Positions 42,840 through 52,063 of a stretch of 64,000 nt of DNA are shown here, piece after piece. The number at the start of each line of letters is the position of its first letter. The stretch's first letter is position 1. Under the pieces are notes generated by a model. The model had not been told where the DNA came from. It was given only the letters and a program-made list of their open reading frames with translations, and searched no databases. The stretch comes from Deltaproteobacteria bacterium. Lineage in GTDB: Bacteria > Acidobacteriota > Thermoanaerobaculia > Multivoradales > JAHZIX01. The DNA is taken from positions 62,001-126,000 of the forward strand of contig JAHZIX010000052.1 of NCBI GenBank assembly GCA_022601195.1, in the 5' to 3' direction. Made by a program: the position numbers and the translations under genes.

Positions 42840-44981
42840 CTATTCCCGGACGCGACACCCTTCGGGGGAAAAAATGCTAGGCGAAGTGGAGGGCAGAATC
42901 GAAGCTGGAGGAATCTGAATCAGACCTAGGACACTCGACGACCCGGTGATCTCGACGATGGCAGCGGGCCAGGGCCGGCGGCGAAAGGTCAGCAGAGAGG
43001 CGGGAAACTCCCAGCTTTTGTCGAAACCAACCCGGAGGAGAAAATCCTCTTCGGCGGATTCAGCTCCCATCTCAGCAGCCGGCAAAGGCCACTGGGAAAC
43101 CGATTCCGCCGCCGCTGCGAAGGCCGTCCGCCACCCAGGCTCTAATCCTGGCTCGGCCAGCACTGCGTCGACGATCTCCTCGAGAAGCTCCGGCCGCCGT
43201 CGCCAGATGGGCGCAGCCAGCAAGCGCGGTGCAGCCAGCAGAGACCTCCGACACAAATCCCATCGGGCAGGATCGTCTGCGGACTCTAGACAGAGCAAAA
43301 ATGGAGCGGTGGGGCTCAGCGGAGCCAGGACGCAGCTTTGTTCCAAGGCAGAGACCGACCAGGAGGCACCTTGCTGAAGACTCTCCACTCCAGCGGCCAA
43401 CCACAGGGAGGAGACCCCAGCCGCGCTATCGGCACTGGCTAGCATTCGCAGCGCCGCTCCCTTCACGTCACCGCGGTGCCCATCCCCTAGCAAATCTCTT
43501 TGCAGCCAGGCAGCTCGAGCTGTGTAGAGGGGAAAATGGGGATCGAGGCTCACCGCGGCCTCCATATGGAGTCCTTGTTCCTGGCGGCTTTCGGCTTCAG
43601 AAGCTCGTTCGTAATGCCATTGAGCTCTCAGCAAAGGCAGAAGGGTGACCACCACCAACACCCCATAGAACAGCCAAAGAGGACCGCTCTTCTGGGTACC
43701 GTCCTGCCTTTCCCAGATTGCGGTTTGGGGCCAAGCGGCCAAATAACCTCCGAGAGCCACGGCAAGGGCTATGGGCAGCGCCGTCACGGAGAAGGGAGCC
43801 CCTCCCAAGCTCGCGACCCCAAAACCAGCCAGACCCAACAGGGCTGCGCAGCCTAGAGAGCGATCCTTCGCAGAAGCCAGAGACCTCCTCACCGTCAACC
43901 CAGAGATCACGATCACTAGAATTAGCGCCGGCAGACCGAGCTCGTAGCCGAGATGCAGGGGTAGGCTATGCAGATCCCCGACAATTTCCCCAGGTGGATT
44001 GATACCCGGCTGGGGCCTCAAGTGCTCGGCGAGAGTCCAGGGCACCGAGCCGGGCCCCCAGCCTACCCAAGGCTTCTCCAGAAGGCCCTGAAGTCCTCCC
44101 TGCCAGTAGGTCCAGCGAGCCAACAGGGAGCTATCCTGAAAGTGAACCAAGTCCCGCCATCGAGGCAAAGCGGCCACTGTGGCCAGCAATAGGAAGGGAC
44201 CCAGGCCCCTGCCTAGGCGGCGAAGGCGGCTCATGGCAAGTCCTCGGTTCTGGCTCGGCCCTGGCTCTGGCCCTTGACCTCGCCCTTGAGCCTCTCCCTT
44301 TCCCTTGAGAGAGGCTTTTCCCACAGGAGAGGATCGGGATTCCCCAGCCAGGGCGTAGGCGGCTACACCCACTTCCAGAGCCAAGCCCAGACCACCGAGG
44401 AGCGATCGGCTCGCCGCCACCGCTGCTGCCCCTAAAACCGCAGCTGCTGCCGCCCACCAACGTCCGGCGCCGGGACGCCGGACCCCCAGAACCGCCAAGG
44501 GCAGGAGCAGAACCAACCAAGCGGCCAGGTAGGTGTGGTGCCCCAGCGGAGCCCCGGCTCGCGGAGAACCGACCCCGTAGTAGTCCCACAAACACCACCC
44601 GGCAATACCGGCAACCACTGCACTCACAGCTGCCAGACCTCGCCGTCGACTCGCCTCCCCGCGCCAGCAATGGGCCACGGCCGCCGGTAGCAGAAGAAAG
44701 CTCGGTAGCAGGATCAAAGCCAGTCGCCCGGCCCGTTGCACCGGCGAAAGCCACCAACTGATAGCGACCGCCAGGAGTAGCAGTGCCACTAGCCAACGAT
44801 AAGGAGGCCCTAGGCCCAGAGGATCCCGCCAGTGATGACGGCCGAGACAAGAAAACAGCACAACGGCAACAGAGGCCCCTGCTGCCCCGGCCCAACTGCC
44901 GCCCCCGGAGAAGGTACCCGCCCAGGCGGCGAAGAGCCCCAGCAGGAGAGCCGGTAGCAGTGGCGTGATCCAAGACCTCAC
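42840..44981 (-). CDS. O-antigen ligase/polymerase-like membrane protein (Wzy_C family)
   Basis: About 713 aa from GTG 44981, which overlaps the upstream stop by GTGA and has GAGGAG ten bases before; the frame to 45035 is inside the upstream gene. There are 10-12 predicted helices, with the Wzy_C loop GLLEKPWVGWGPGSV...HSLPLHLGYELGLPALIL. The final 200 residues are soluble and TPR-like. It probably ligates or polymerises a surface glycan or glycosylates pili. The neighbouring GT4 gene and UDP-sugar operon fit. Confidence 0.82.
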   Translation of the reverse strand: MRSWITPLLPALLLGLFAAWAGTFSGGGSWAGAAGASVAVVLFSCLGRHHWRDPLGLGPPYRWLVALLLLAVAISWWLSPVQRAGRLALILLPSFLLLPAAVAHCWRGEASRRRGLAAVSAVVAGIAGWCLWDYYGVGSPRAGAPLGHHTYLAAWLVLLLPLAVLGVRRPGAGRWWAAAAAVLGAAAVAASRSLLGGLGLALEVGVAAYALAGESRSSPVGKASLKGKGEAQGRGQGPEPGPSQNRGLAMSRLRRLGRGLGPFLLLATVAALPRWRDLVHFQDSSLLARWTYWQGGLQGLLEKPWVGWGPGSVPWTLAEHLRPQPGINPPGEIVGDLHSLPLHLGYELGLPALILVIVISGLTVRRSLASAKDRSLGCAALLGLAGFGVASLGGAPFSVTALPIALAVALGGYLAAWPQTAIWERQDGTQKSGPLWLFYGVLVVVTLLPLLRAQWHYERASEAESRQEQGLHMEAAVSLDPHFPLYTARAAWLQRDLLGDGHRGDVKGAALRMLASADSAAGVSSLWLAAGVESLQQGASWSVSALEQSCVLAPLSPTAPFLLCLESADDPARWDLCRRSLLAAPRLLAAPIWRRRPELLEEIVDAVLAEPGLEPGWRTAFAAAAESVSQWPLPAAEMGAESAEEDFLLRVGFDKSWEFPASLLTFRRRPWPAAIVEITGSSSVLGLIQIPPASILPSTSPSIFSPEGCRVRE

Positions 44982-46546
44982 CGGGGAGATTTCTCCTCGG
45001 TTTGCGGTGGGATTTGCTGCAAGACCCGCTGCCACTGACGGCGCTGGCGCAACGGTTCGAGCTCAGGATCTTCCTCGAGGCTGCGGGGGTCCGTCGGGCC
45101 ACTCGCCACCGCCCTTTCCAGAACCTCGAAGGCGGGCTCATAGCGTCCCCATCGAGTAAAGGCCTTGGCGAGTTTGAACTGGGCGCCGCGGTGGCGAGGG
45201 TTGATCTCCACAGCGATTTGCAGCAGGGCCACCTCCCGTTCGAAGTCCCGGCGATCCCGAAACCTCTGGGCGAGAGAAGCATGTATCTGAACGAAGGCAT
45301 GGGAGAGACGCCGGCGGGCCGAACGGGCCACTTCGGGATCGTCCCCCTGGGCCAGGCGACGGAGATTCTCCACTTTCAATTCCGCCAGGGATCTTCCAGG
45401 AAGGGAAACGAGCTCACTATTGCGCCATTTCTCGAACCAATGGTCGAATCGTTTGTCGAAGACCTCCTCTTGCCGAGCCAACTTCTGTTGCTGGGCGCGA
45501 GCCTCGGTGACTTCCTTGGAAGGCCTCAAGGCGGCTGCCGCCTGGCTCGGAACTGCGACATCCAGCCAGGGAGAAAAGTCCTGGGCAATCTCTTCGAACC
45601 GAAGCAGGGCAGCCAAGGAGTCTTCTTCCTGGCGGAGCACCTCGGCCTCTCCCTGAGCCGCCTCGAAGCGTTCCTGGAGCCATGAGGGCTCAGGGGGTTG
45701 GAGTCCTTCCTCCATGGCCTTGAGACGCATCCAAATCAATGCTTTGGTGGCCACCTCCGGCGGCATCCACTGATGCCCTCCTTCGAACTGGGCCAGGCGG
45801 TGGGTCGCCCCCACCTTCTCCAGCTCTCGGTCCAAAGTGCGCATTTCTTGATAGTTGAAATCTGTCGTACCGGCAACGCCGAAATAAGCGAAGGGGAGAT
45901 CCTCTTGGAGCCCGGGACCAACTTCCGGCAGACCTCCACCGCAGCCGATGATCCCAGCGACATTCCCCTCGAGGGCCAACCCGAAAATCCAAGCGACCCG
46001 GGAAGTCCCGGAAAAGCCCGCCAGGTAGAGCCTCGGTGGGTGGACCGAAACCAAACGGGGAAGGTCCTTGAGGATGGCGTCCACCGCCGCCTGATTCCGC
46101 AAGAAGGCATCCGAGCTATCACTGAGGGTGCCGTAGGAGCTCACCAAGACGTAGCCGAGCTCCTCGGCTCCTGGGCGAAAATTTTCCAATGCGGACACGG
46201 CACGGCCCCGGGGATCCATAATCACCACCACGGGCCACTGGCGATCCGCTCGGTAGGAGGAGGGAAGGTAGAGGGCATAGCGCTGCCCGGGATCGCTCAC
46301 ACTGACGATCTCCGGATTCACTCGGCCAAGAGCCAGCTTGAGCTGCTTTTTCTGGGTCTGCTCTTCTGGGGCCGAGGATGCCGCAGCCTGCTGCGCTGTG
46401 GGTTGCGACACTGTGTACTGCGGCAGGGGAGACTGTGGAACTGTGATTTGCGACACCGTGAAATCGACAGCGTCGGAGCTGTGAGCCAGGGAGAGCATCG
46501 ACAGACAGCACAAAGAGAGAACGAAGCCTACGGCGCGATTCATCAT
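44978..46546 (-). CDS. Exported alpha/beta-hydrolase-like protein with TPR tail
   Basis: 522 aa. Signal peptide (MMNRAVGF...SLAHSS). A low-complexity segment of repeated VSQ/VPQ units (TVSQITVPQS, TVSQPT) follows. The core, YALYLPSSYRADRQWPVVVIMDPRG and LYLAGFSGTSR (nucleophile GFSGT), is an alpha/beta-hydrolase of the esterase or PHB-depolymerase type, with a later EGGHQWMPPE histidine. The last 110 residues are TPR-like (INPRHRGAQFKLAKAFTRWGRYEPA). Substrate unknown. Coupled to the Wzy-like gene. Confidence 0.78.
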   Translation of the reverse strand: MMNRAVGFVLSLCCLSMLSLAHSSDAVDFTVSQITVPQSPLPQYTVSQPTAQQAAASSAPEEQTQKKQLKLALGRVNPEIVSVSDPGQRYALYLPSSYRADRQWPVVVIMDPRGRAVSALENFRPGAEELGYVLVSSYGTLSDSSDAFLRNQAAVDAILKDLPRLVSVHPPRLYLAGFSGTSRVAWIFGLALEGNVAGIIGCGGGLPEVGPGLQEDLPFAYFGVAGTTDFNYQEMRTLDRELEKVGATHRLAQFEGGHQWMPPEVATKALIWMRLKAMEEGLQPPEPSWLQERFEAAQGEAEVLRQEEDSLAALLRFEEIAQDFSPWLDVAVPSQAAAALRPSKEVTEARAQQQKLARQEEVFDKRFDHWFEKWRNSELVSLPGRSLAELKVENLRRLAQGDDPEVARSARRRLSHAFVQIHASLAQRFRDRRDFEREVALLQIAVEINPRHRGAQFKLAKAFTRWGRYEPAFEVLERAVASGPTDPRSLEEDPELEPLRQRRQWQRVLQQIPPQTEEKSPR

Positions 46547-46560
46547 GAGGGACCTCCAGC

Positions 46561-47409
46561 TTAAACTTCTGCCGGTGGCGCCTGGAACAGATGATATCGA
46601 TTCAACTGCTCACTGCGACCGTCCGCCAGAAAGCGATCTTTCGAGCGCAAGCCCAAATGTCCCTCCCAGGCTTCTTGCTCCGCTTCGGACACTGCATGAC
46701 AATAACGAAAGACCCCTGGTTCATTCCCCCAGCGCAGAAGAACATCCCCCTCTTCTAGGCTCTCCAGGGGGATGGGCCTTTCCGCATCACGATTGAACTC
46801 TTCCCATGGGAGGATTCGCCGCTGAAAGCGCTCGTCGAGACCGAATCGCCACACCGACACGGCGAGCAGTCCTCCTGGTTCCAGACAACGGCTCAAGGAC
46901 CGCAGCAAGCGAAGGCGAAGGTCCGCCCCGGGGACGTGGTGCATCAACCCGAAGACGACGACCAAGGAAAAGCGCTCCGACGACCAAAGCGGATCGCCAT
47001 CTTCCTCCAGCAGATTCCACGGACTCAGCCGCAGGTCTTGAAGCCCGTCGAGACGATCCGCCGCCGTCGCCAGCAACTCCTCACTGGCGTCGACACCCCA
47101 ATAGAAAAAAGGAGCCCTCCACCGCTCCTCCAATAGAGTGCCAAAGCGGCCATTGCCGCAGCCGACATCCAGCACTCCTAGGCGGTCTGATGCGCAAGAA
47201 CGGCCTCGCGCCGGAGGACGGTCCGGCGGGGAAGCTGGGTCCCCCGGAGGCTCGGACCGAGCCCCCGTTCGAAACGGCCCCTCCAGCGCCTCCAGAACTC
47301 GGGACCACCCACCCCAGGGGGCACTGCGAGTGTTGCTAAATCCCTCCGCCTGGCGACGGTAGAACCGGCGGTTGATCTCGCCGAGAGCTTGTCGAGTCTG
47401 TTCGTCCAT
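46561..47409 (-). CDS. Trm9/ALKBH8-like SAM methyltransferase
   Basis: 282 aa. The N-terminus INRRFYRRQAEGFSNTRSAPW matches the tRNA U34 methyltransferase family, whose signature is FSxTRxxPW. The SAM site is VLDVGCGNGRFG, followed by GVDASEELL. The C-terminus FRYCHAVSEAE and NRYHLFQ resembles the RYYHVF ending of Trm9. In eukaryotes this enzyme methylates cm5U34 made by the Elongator complex. It is divergent from elp3 with 107 bp between starts. An insertion at about 45-70 is rich in Pro and Gly. Confidence 0.72.
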   Translation of the reverse strand: MDEQTRQALGEINRRFYRRQAEGFSNTRSAPWGGWSRVLEALEGPFRTGARSEPPGDPASPPDRPPARGRSCASDRLGVLDVGCGNGRFGTLLEERWRAPFFYWGVDASEELLATAADRLDGLQDLRLSPWNLLEEDGDPLWSSERFSLVVVFGLMHHVPGADLRLRLLRSLSRCLEPGGLLAVSVWRFGLDERFQRRILPWEEFNRDAERPIPLESLEEGDVLLRWGNEPGVFRYCHAVSEAEQEAWEGHLGLRSKDRFLADGRSEQLNRYHLFQAPPAEV

Positions 47410-47516
47410 GGCCCGAGCATCCTATGCGACGACCACTCCCTAGCCCGAACTTTCACAGGAGAAATCAAACACAAGCCCCAGCCCGTTGCTACAATCCGCC
47501 GGGGAAGCCCATCGCC

Positions 47517-49328
47517 ATGAGCCATTTCAACTATGAATTTCAACCGGAGCTCTATCTACCGGAGCTCAAAGCGGTCATCCGTGAGGTCGAAGCACTCGAG
47601 ACCCTCGAGCCGAAGCTCCTCGACCGCATTGTGCGGCGGCATCCGAAAGGGGGAAAGGCGGTCTTCTCCAAGAGCGAGATCATCCGCGGCTACCGATGGT
47701 TGGCGCTCCAGGAGGGCCGTGACCCGGAAGCAGGCAATTTTATTGCTCGGCTGCGAAAAAAACCAATCCGCACCCTCAGTGGAGTCGCCCCGGTCACCGT
47801 GCTCACCAAGCCTTTTCCCTGCCCGGGAAAATGCATCTTCTGCCCCAACGATGTGCGGATGCCCAAGAGCTACCTGTCCAACGAACCCGGTGCTCAGCGC
47901 GCTGCCAATCACGCTTTCGACCCCTACCTACAGACTTACTTCCGCCTCCGCACTTTTCACAACACGGGCCACCGTGTCGACAAGGTGGAGCTCATCGTCC
48001 TCGGCGGCACCTGGTCCTTCTATCCCGAGGAGTACCAGGTCTGGTTCATCAAGAGGTGCTTCGATGCCCTCAACGATTTCGGCTCCCGAGAGGATCCGGA
48101 AGCGATCCGCGACGCCAGTGCTCTAGGTTTCGAAGAGCTCGACGAAGAGATTGACGGCTCGGTATTGCAACAGACCTACAACCAGGTGGTCTCCGGATAT
48201 TTGCGGGAACGCCAGGAAGGGCAACTCCTACCGCCGGAGGAAACCGCCTCCTGGGGGGATCTGAAGGCCGTTCAAGAGATCAACGAGGGGCGCCCAGCGC
48301 GCTGCGTCGGCCTGGTGCTCGAAACCCGGCCAGACCACATCTCTCCGGAAGAGGTCATCCGTCTTCGTCGCCTGGGAGCCACCAAAGTGCAGATCGGGTT
48401 CCAAAGCTTGTCCGACGAGGTGCTCGCCGCCAACAAACGCGGCCACGATGTCGCTGCCACCCGCCGAGCCATGGTGTTGCTACGCCAAGGCGGCTTCAAA
48501 TTGCACGCCCATTGGATGCCCAACCTCTACGGCTCCTCACCGGGCGCCGATGTAGAAGACTTCCAGCGTCTCTTCGGTGACCCGGACTTTCGCCCGGACG
48601 AGCTCAAGGTCTATCCCTGCAGCCTCATCGAGAGTGCCGAGCTGATGAGCTACTACCGCAACGGCTCGTGGCAGCCCTACAGCGAACAGGAGCTGCTGGA
48701 AGTTCTGGTTCGCTGCCTGGAGCTCACTCCGGAATACTGCCGGCTAACGCGGATCATTCGCGACATCCCCTCCCAAGACATTCTGGTGGGCAACAAGCTC
48801 ACGAACTTCCGTCAGCTGGCGGAACAAGAGCTGGCCCGCCGCGGCGGCAGGTCCCGGGACATCCGCAGCCGGGAAGTGCGCGGTCGGCCCGTGGAAGACG
48901 GGGATCTCTCCCTCCGGGCGGTGGAATACGAAACCCCCGTCGGGCGAGAGATCTTTCTGCAATTCGTCACCACCGATGACTATCTTGCCGGTTTCCTTCG
49001 CCTGTCCTTGCCGCAGCAGCCCTCTTTCATCGAGGAGATCGCCGCCAGCGCCATGATTCGAGAGATTCATGTCTACGGCGCTTTGGCGGGGCTGGGCAAA
49101 GAAGCCGGCGTCAAAGCCCAACACCGAGGTCTGGGCCGGCGTCTCACGGACGAAGCGCTGCGCCGGGCCGCTGCCGCCGGCTTCAACGATCTGGCCGTGA
49201 TCTCTTCCGTGGGAACCCGTCACTATTACCGTGGCCTCGGCTTCGAGGACGGCGAGCTTTACCAACACCGGAGGATTGGCCGTGAAAACGCTCCTCCGAC
49301 GGTTGCAGGAGAAGATCCCAAGGGCTAG
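47517..49328 (+). CDS. elp3: Elp3-family radical SAM acetyltransferase (tRNA wobble uridine)
   Basis: 603 aa from ATG 47517. The radical-SAM cluster is CPGKCIFC (C102, C106, C109), with VELIVLGGTWSFYPEEYQ, LETRPDHIS and VQIGFQSL as in Elp3. The C-terminal GNAT domain has AQHRGLGRRLTDEAL and VISSVGTRHYYRGLGFE. Archaeal and eukaryotic Elp3 acetyl-modifies U34 to cm5U; a few bacteria carry it. With the Trm9-like gene next door this suggests mcm5U-type modification. A candidate promoter lies between the two divergent genes. Confidence 0.93.
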   Translation: MSHFNYEFQPELYLPELKAVIREVEALETLEPKLLDRIVRRHPKGGKAVFSKSEIIRGYRWLALQEGRDPEAGNFIARLRKKPIRTLSGVAPVTVLTKPFPCPGKCIFCPNDVRMPKSYLSNEPGAQRAANHAFDPYLQTYFRLRTFHNTGHRVDKVELIVLGGTWSFYPEEYQVWFIKRCFDALNDFGSREDPEAIRDASALGFEELDEEIDGSVLQQTYNQVVSGYLRERQEGQLLPPEETASWGDLKAVQEINEGRPARCVGLVLETRPDHISPEEVIRLRRLGATKVQIGFQSLSDEVLAANKRGHDVAATRRAMVLLRQGGFKLHAHWMPNLYGSSPGADVEDFQRLFGDPDFRPDELKVYPCSLIESAELMSYYRNGSWQPYSEQELLEVLVRCLELTPEYCRLTRIIRDIPSQDILVGNKLTNFRQLAEQELARRGGRSRDIRSREVRGRPVEDGDLSLRAVEYETPVGREIFLQFVTTDDYLAGFLRLSLPQQPSFIEEIAASAMIREIHVYGALAGLGKEAGVKAQHRGLGRRLTDEALRRAAAAGFNDLAVISSVGTRHYYRGLGFEDGELYQHRRIGRENAPPTVAGEDPKG

Positions 49329-49423
49329 AAATCCGACCCAAAGCTGCGGGCGAAAAGTTCCCCGGAAGTCTCCCCCCTTTGATCCGAGAGTCCGGGTTTT
49401 GTATCCTTAGCCTTCCGGCAGAG

Positions 49424-49459
49424 CCGTGGACCTGGCAAAGCGAGGCGCGCCAGTCACGG
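49424..49459 (+). promoter_or_regulatory. Hairpin in the leader before the UDP-sugar operon
   Basis: CCGTG (49424-49428) pairs with CACGG (49455-49459) and CTGGC (49432-49436) with GCCAG (49449-49453), around a 12-nt loop. It lies 130 bases before the first gene and 95 bases after elp3. It could be an elp3 terminator or a leader structure; there is no U-run. Confidence 0.35.
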
Positions 49460-49592
49460 ATCGATTTGTGCGGATCGCGGATTCGGACTAACATCCCAGC
49501 GGCATAGGGTCGCCGAAGCGGTAATTATTTGGCTTATCGCCTAGGGCCCAGGCACCGAAAAGACTCCCACAGCGAAGGACAAGACTTCCAAG

Positions 49593-50591
49593 ATGTGTGC
49601 GCATATTCTCGTTACTGGCGGGGCTGGGTTCATTGGCTCCCACCTAAGTCGTCGCCTCCTCGGTCGCGGCGACCGCGTGACGGTTCTCGACAACTTCAAC
49701 GACTTCTACGATCCGCAGCTCAAGCGCCGCAATGTCTCGGCCTTCCTAGACAACGGAAACTACCGCCTGGTCGAGGGAGATATCCGGGATGCCGCCTTGG
49801 TCGATCAGCTATTCGCTGACAGCGGATTCGATGGCGTCGTTCACTTGGCTGCGAGAGCTGGCGTTCGCCCCAGCCTGGAACAACCCATCCTCTATGAGCA
49901 GGTCAACTGCATCGGTACCTTGAATCTTCTGGAAGCCGCCCGGCGCCACGGTCCGGAGGTCTTCACTTTCGGCTCGTCTTCGTCGGTCTATGGCATCAAC
50001 GAGAAGGTGCCCTTCTCGGAAGAAGATGAGGTCAACCTGCCCATCAGTCCCTACGCCACCACCAAGCGAGCTGGCGAGCTGATGTGCTTCAACTATCACC
50101 ACCTCTATGGCATGCGCATCTCCTGTCTGCGCTTTTTCACCGTCTACGGCCCCGGACAGAGGCCGGAGATGGCGATTCACAAATTCACCAATTTGCTGGC
50201 CAAGGGAGAGACCATCCCTATGTTTGGGGATGGCTCCAGCCGGCGCGACTACACCTTCATCGACGACATTATCGATGGAGTGGTGGCTGCTCTCGACCAG
50301 GCCCCCGGCTTTGAGATTTTCAACCTCGGAGGGGCGGAGACCACCTCTTTGGCGGACCTGGTCAGCTGGTTGGCGGAAGACCTGAAGGTGGAAGCTCAAA
50401 TCGAGCGTTTCCCGGATCAACCAGGAGACGTCCCTATCACCTATGCGGAAGTCAGCAAGGCGGCGAAGCTGTTGGGGTATTCCCCAAAAGTTCCGATTCG
50501 GGAAGGTCTACGTCGCTTCGTGAACTGGTACCGCTCCAACGAATCGCCAGCCCCGCTGCCGGGCCCTTCAAAGCAGGGAAGTTCTGATTGA
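49593..50591 (+). CDS. NAD-dependent epimerase, probably UDP-glucuronate 4-epimerase
   Basis: 332 aa. Rossmann motif VTGGAGFIGSHL, catalytic SSSSVYG and Tyr/Lys in YATTKRAGE. The LDNFNDFYDPQLKRRN and ARAGVRPSLEQP segments fit the UDP-glucuronate 4-epimerase (UDP-galacturonate forming) branch rather than UDP-galactose 4-epimerases. It precedes ugd by 104 bp, which would supply its substrate. Confidence 0.85.
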   Translation: MCAHILVTGGAGFIGSHLSRRLLGRGDRVTVLDNFNDFYDPQLKRRNVSAFLDNGNYRLVEGDIRDAALVDQLFADSGFDGVVHLAARAGVRPSLEQPILYEQVNCIGTLNLLEAARRHGPEVFTFGSSSSVYGINEKVPFSEEDEVNLPISPYATTKRAGELMCFNYHHLYGMRISCLRFFTVYGPGQRPEMAIHKFTNLLAKGETIPMFGDGSSRRDYTFIDDIIDGVVAALDQAPGFEIFNLGGAETTSLADLVSWLAEDLKVEAQIERFPDQPGDVPITYAEVSKAAKLLGYSPKVPIREGLRRFVNWYRSNESPAPLPGPSKQGSSD

Positions 50592-50695
50592 TGCAGGCTT
50601 GCGAGTACCCGTTCTCCCGAACCGGTATTTCTTTGCCTCGCAGGGCACCGATCTCAGCACCGAATAACAACGACCTGGGGAATGACGGCTAGAAG

Positions 50696-52063
50696 ATGAA
50701 TATCTGCGTTATTGGTAGCGGTTACGTCGGCTTGGTCACAGGCGCGTGTCTCGCCGACTTCGGAATGAACGTCGTCGGCGTCGACAAGGATGTGGCAAAG
50801 GTCGAGGCTCTCAACAGAGGGGAGATCCCCATTTACGAGCCGGGGCTCGCCTCCATTGTGCGAAAGAACATGGAAGCGGGACGGCTCAGCTTCACCACGG
50901 ATCTGGGTCCATCCATCCAGGCCGCAGAGGTGATTTTCATTGCCGTCGGAACTCCTTCCCAGGAGGATGGCTCTGCCGACCTACGATTCGTACGCCAGGT
51001 GGCCACCTCCATCGGTGAATTCCTCAACGGCTACAAGGTCATCGTCACGAAAAGCACCGTACCCATCGGTACAGGAAAGATCGTCGAGACCCTGGTCCGC
51101 AAGGAGGCGGGACCGGACTCCCGGTTCGCTGTCGTCAGCAACCCGGAATTCCTGCGGGAAGGTTCGGCCATCGAAGATTTCATGAATCCCGACCGGGTCG
51201 TGGTGGGTACCCGGGATCCTCGGGCCGCAGAGATCATGCTGGCTCTGTACTCTCCCCTACGCGTCGCGGATGTTCCCTTCGTCCTCACCGATGTAGAGAG
51301 CGCGGAGCTGATCAAGTACGCCTCCAACGGCTTCCTCGCCACCAAGATTTCCTTCATCAATGAGATCGCCCACCTCTGTGAAGCCTTGGGTGCCAACGTC
51401 GAAGTGGTGGCTCGGGGCATGGGCCTGGACCAGCGAATCGGCCCCCGATTCCTCCACCCGGGACCGGGGTTCGGCGGTTCCTGCTTCCCCAAAGACACTC
51501 GGGCCGTGGCCCAGATCGCCCAAGATCACGGTCTCAAATTCCGCATCATCGACGCGGTTCTAGAAGCCAACGATGCCACCACTCAGCGCATGGTCACCAA
51601 AATCGACCAGGCTTTCGGAGGCCTCGAAGGCAAAACCATCGCTGTGCTCGGCCTGTCCTTCAAACCGGAGACAGACGATATTCGAGAGTCTCCGGCGTTG
51701 ACGATCATTCGGGGCCTGCTCGATCAAGGGGCGCAGATTCGGGCCTTCGACCCCGCGGCCATGGACGCTACCCGAGAAGAGATTCCGGAGATCACCTACT
51801 GTGACGGCTCCTACGAAGCCGCCGAGGGCTCCGACGGACTCGTGATCCTGACGGAGTGGAACCAGTTCCGCGCTCTCGAGATGGATCGACTCGCCGCAGT
51901 GCTGCGCCGGCCGCTCATCGTCGATCTGCGCAATATCTACGAATCAGAAAAGGTCGCCGCCGCGGGCTTTGACTACATTTCCATCGGCCGCCCGGCGGGA
52001 GAGCCGTCCGTCGAGAATGTGGCCCCTGCCACAGAAGCTCGAATAGAAGAGGTGAATTCGTGA
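50696..52063 (+). CDS. ugd: UDP-glucose 6-dehydrogenase
   Basis: 455 aa. NAD-binding GSGYVGLVTGACLADFG, catalytic cysteine in GFGGSCFPKD and the substrate loop NPEFLREGSAIEDF. It oxidises UDP-glucose twice to UDP-glucuronate, the common precursor for the flanking enzymes. It overlaps the next gene by GTGA. Confidence 0.95.
   Translation: MNICVIGSGYVGLVTGACLADFGMNVVGVDKDVAKVEALNRGEIPIYEPGLASIVRKNMEAGRLSFTTDLGPSIQAAEVIFIAVGTPSQEDGSADLRFVRQVATSIGEFLNGYKVIVTKSTVPIGTGKIVETLVRKEAGPDSRFAVVSNPEFLREGSAIEDFMNPDRVVVGTRDPRAAEIMLALYSPLRVADVPFVLTDVESAELIKYASNGFLATKISFINEIAHLCEALGANVEVVARGMGLDQRIGPRFLHPGPGFGGSCFPKDTRAVAQIAQDHGLKFRIIDAVLEANDATTQRMVTKIDQAFGGLEGKTIAVLGLSFKPETDDIRESPALTIIRGLLDQGAQIRAFDPAAMDATREEIPEITYCDGSYEAAEGSDGLVILTEWNQFRALEMDRLAAVLRRPLIVDLRNIYESEKVAAAGFDYISIGRPAGEPSVENVAPATEARIEEVNS

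Noticed and set aside
49329..49592. Riboswitch before the UDP-sugar operon
   Set aside because: One hairpin and a GGCAAAGC string are present, but no known class fits and the hairpin may simply belong to the elp3 end.
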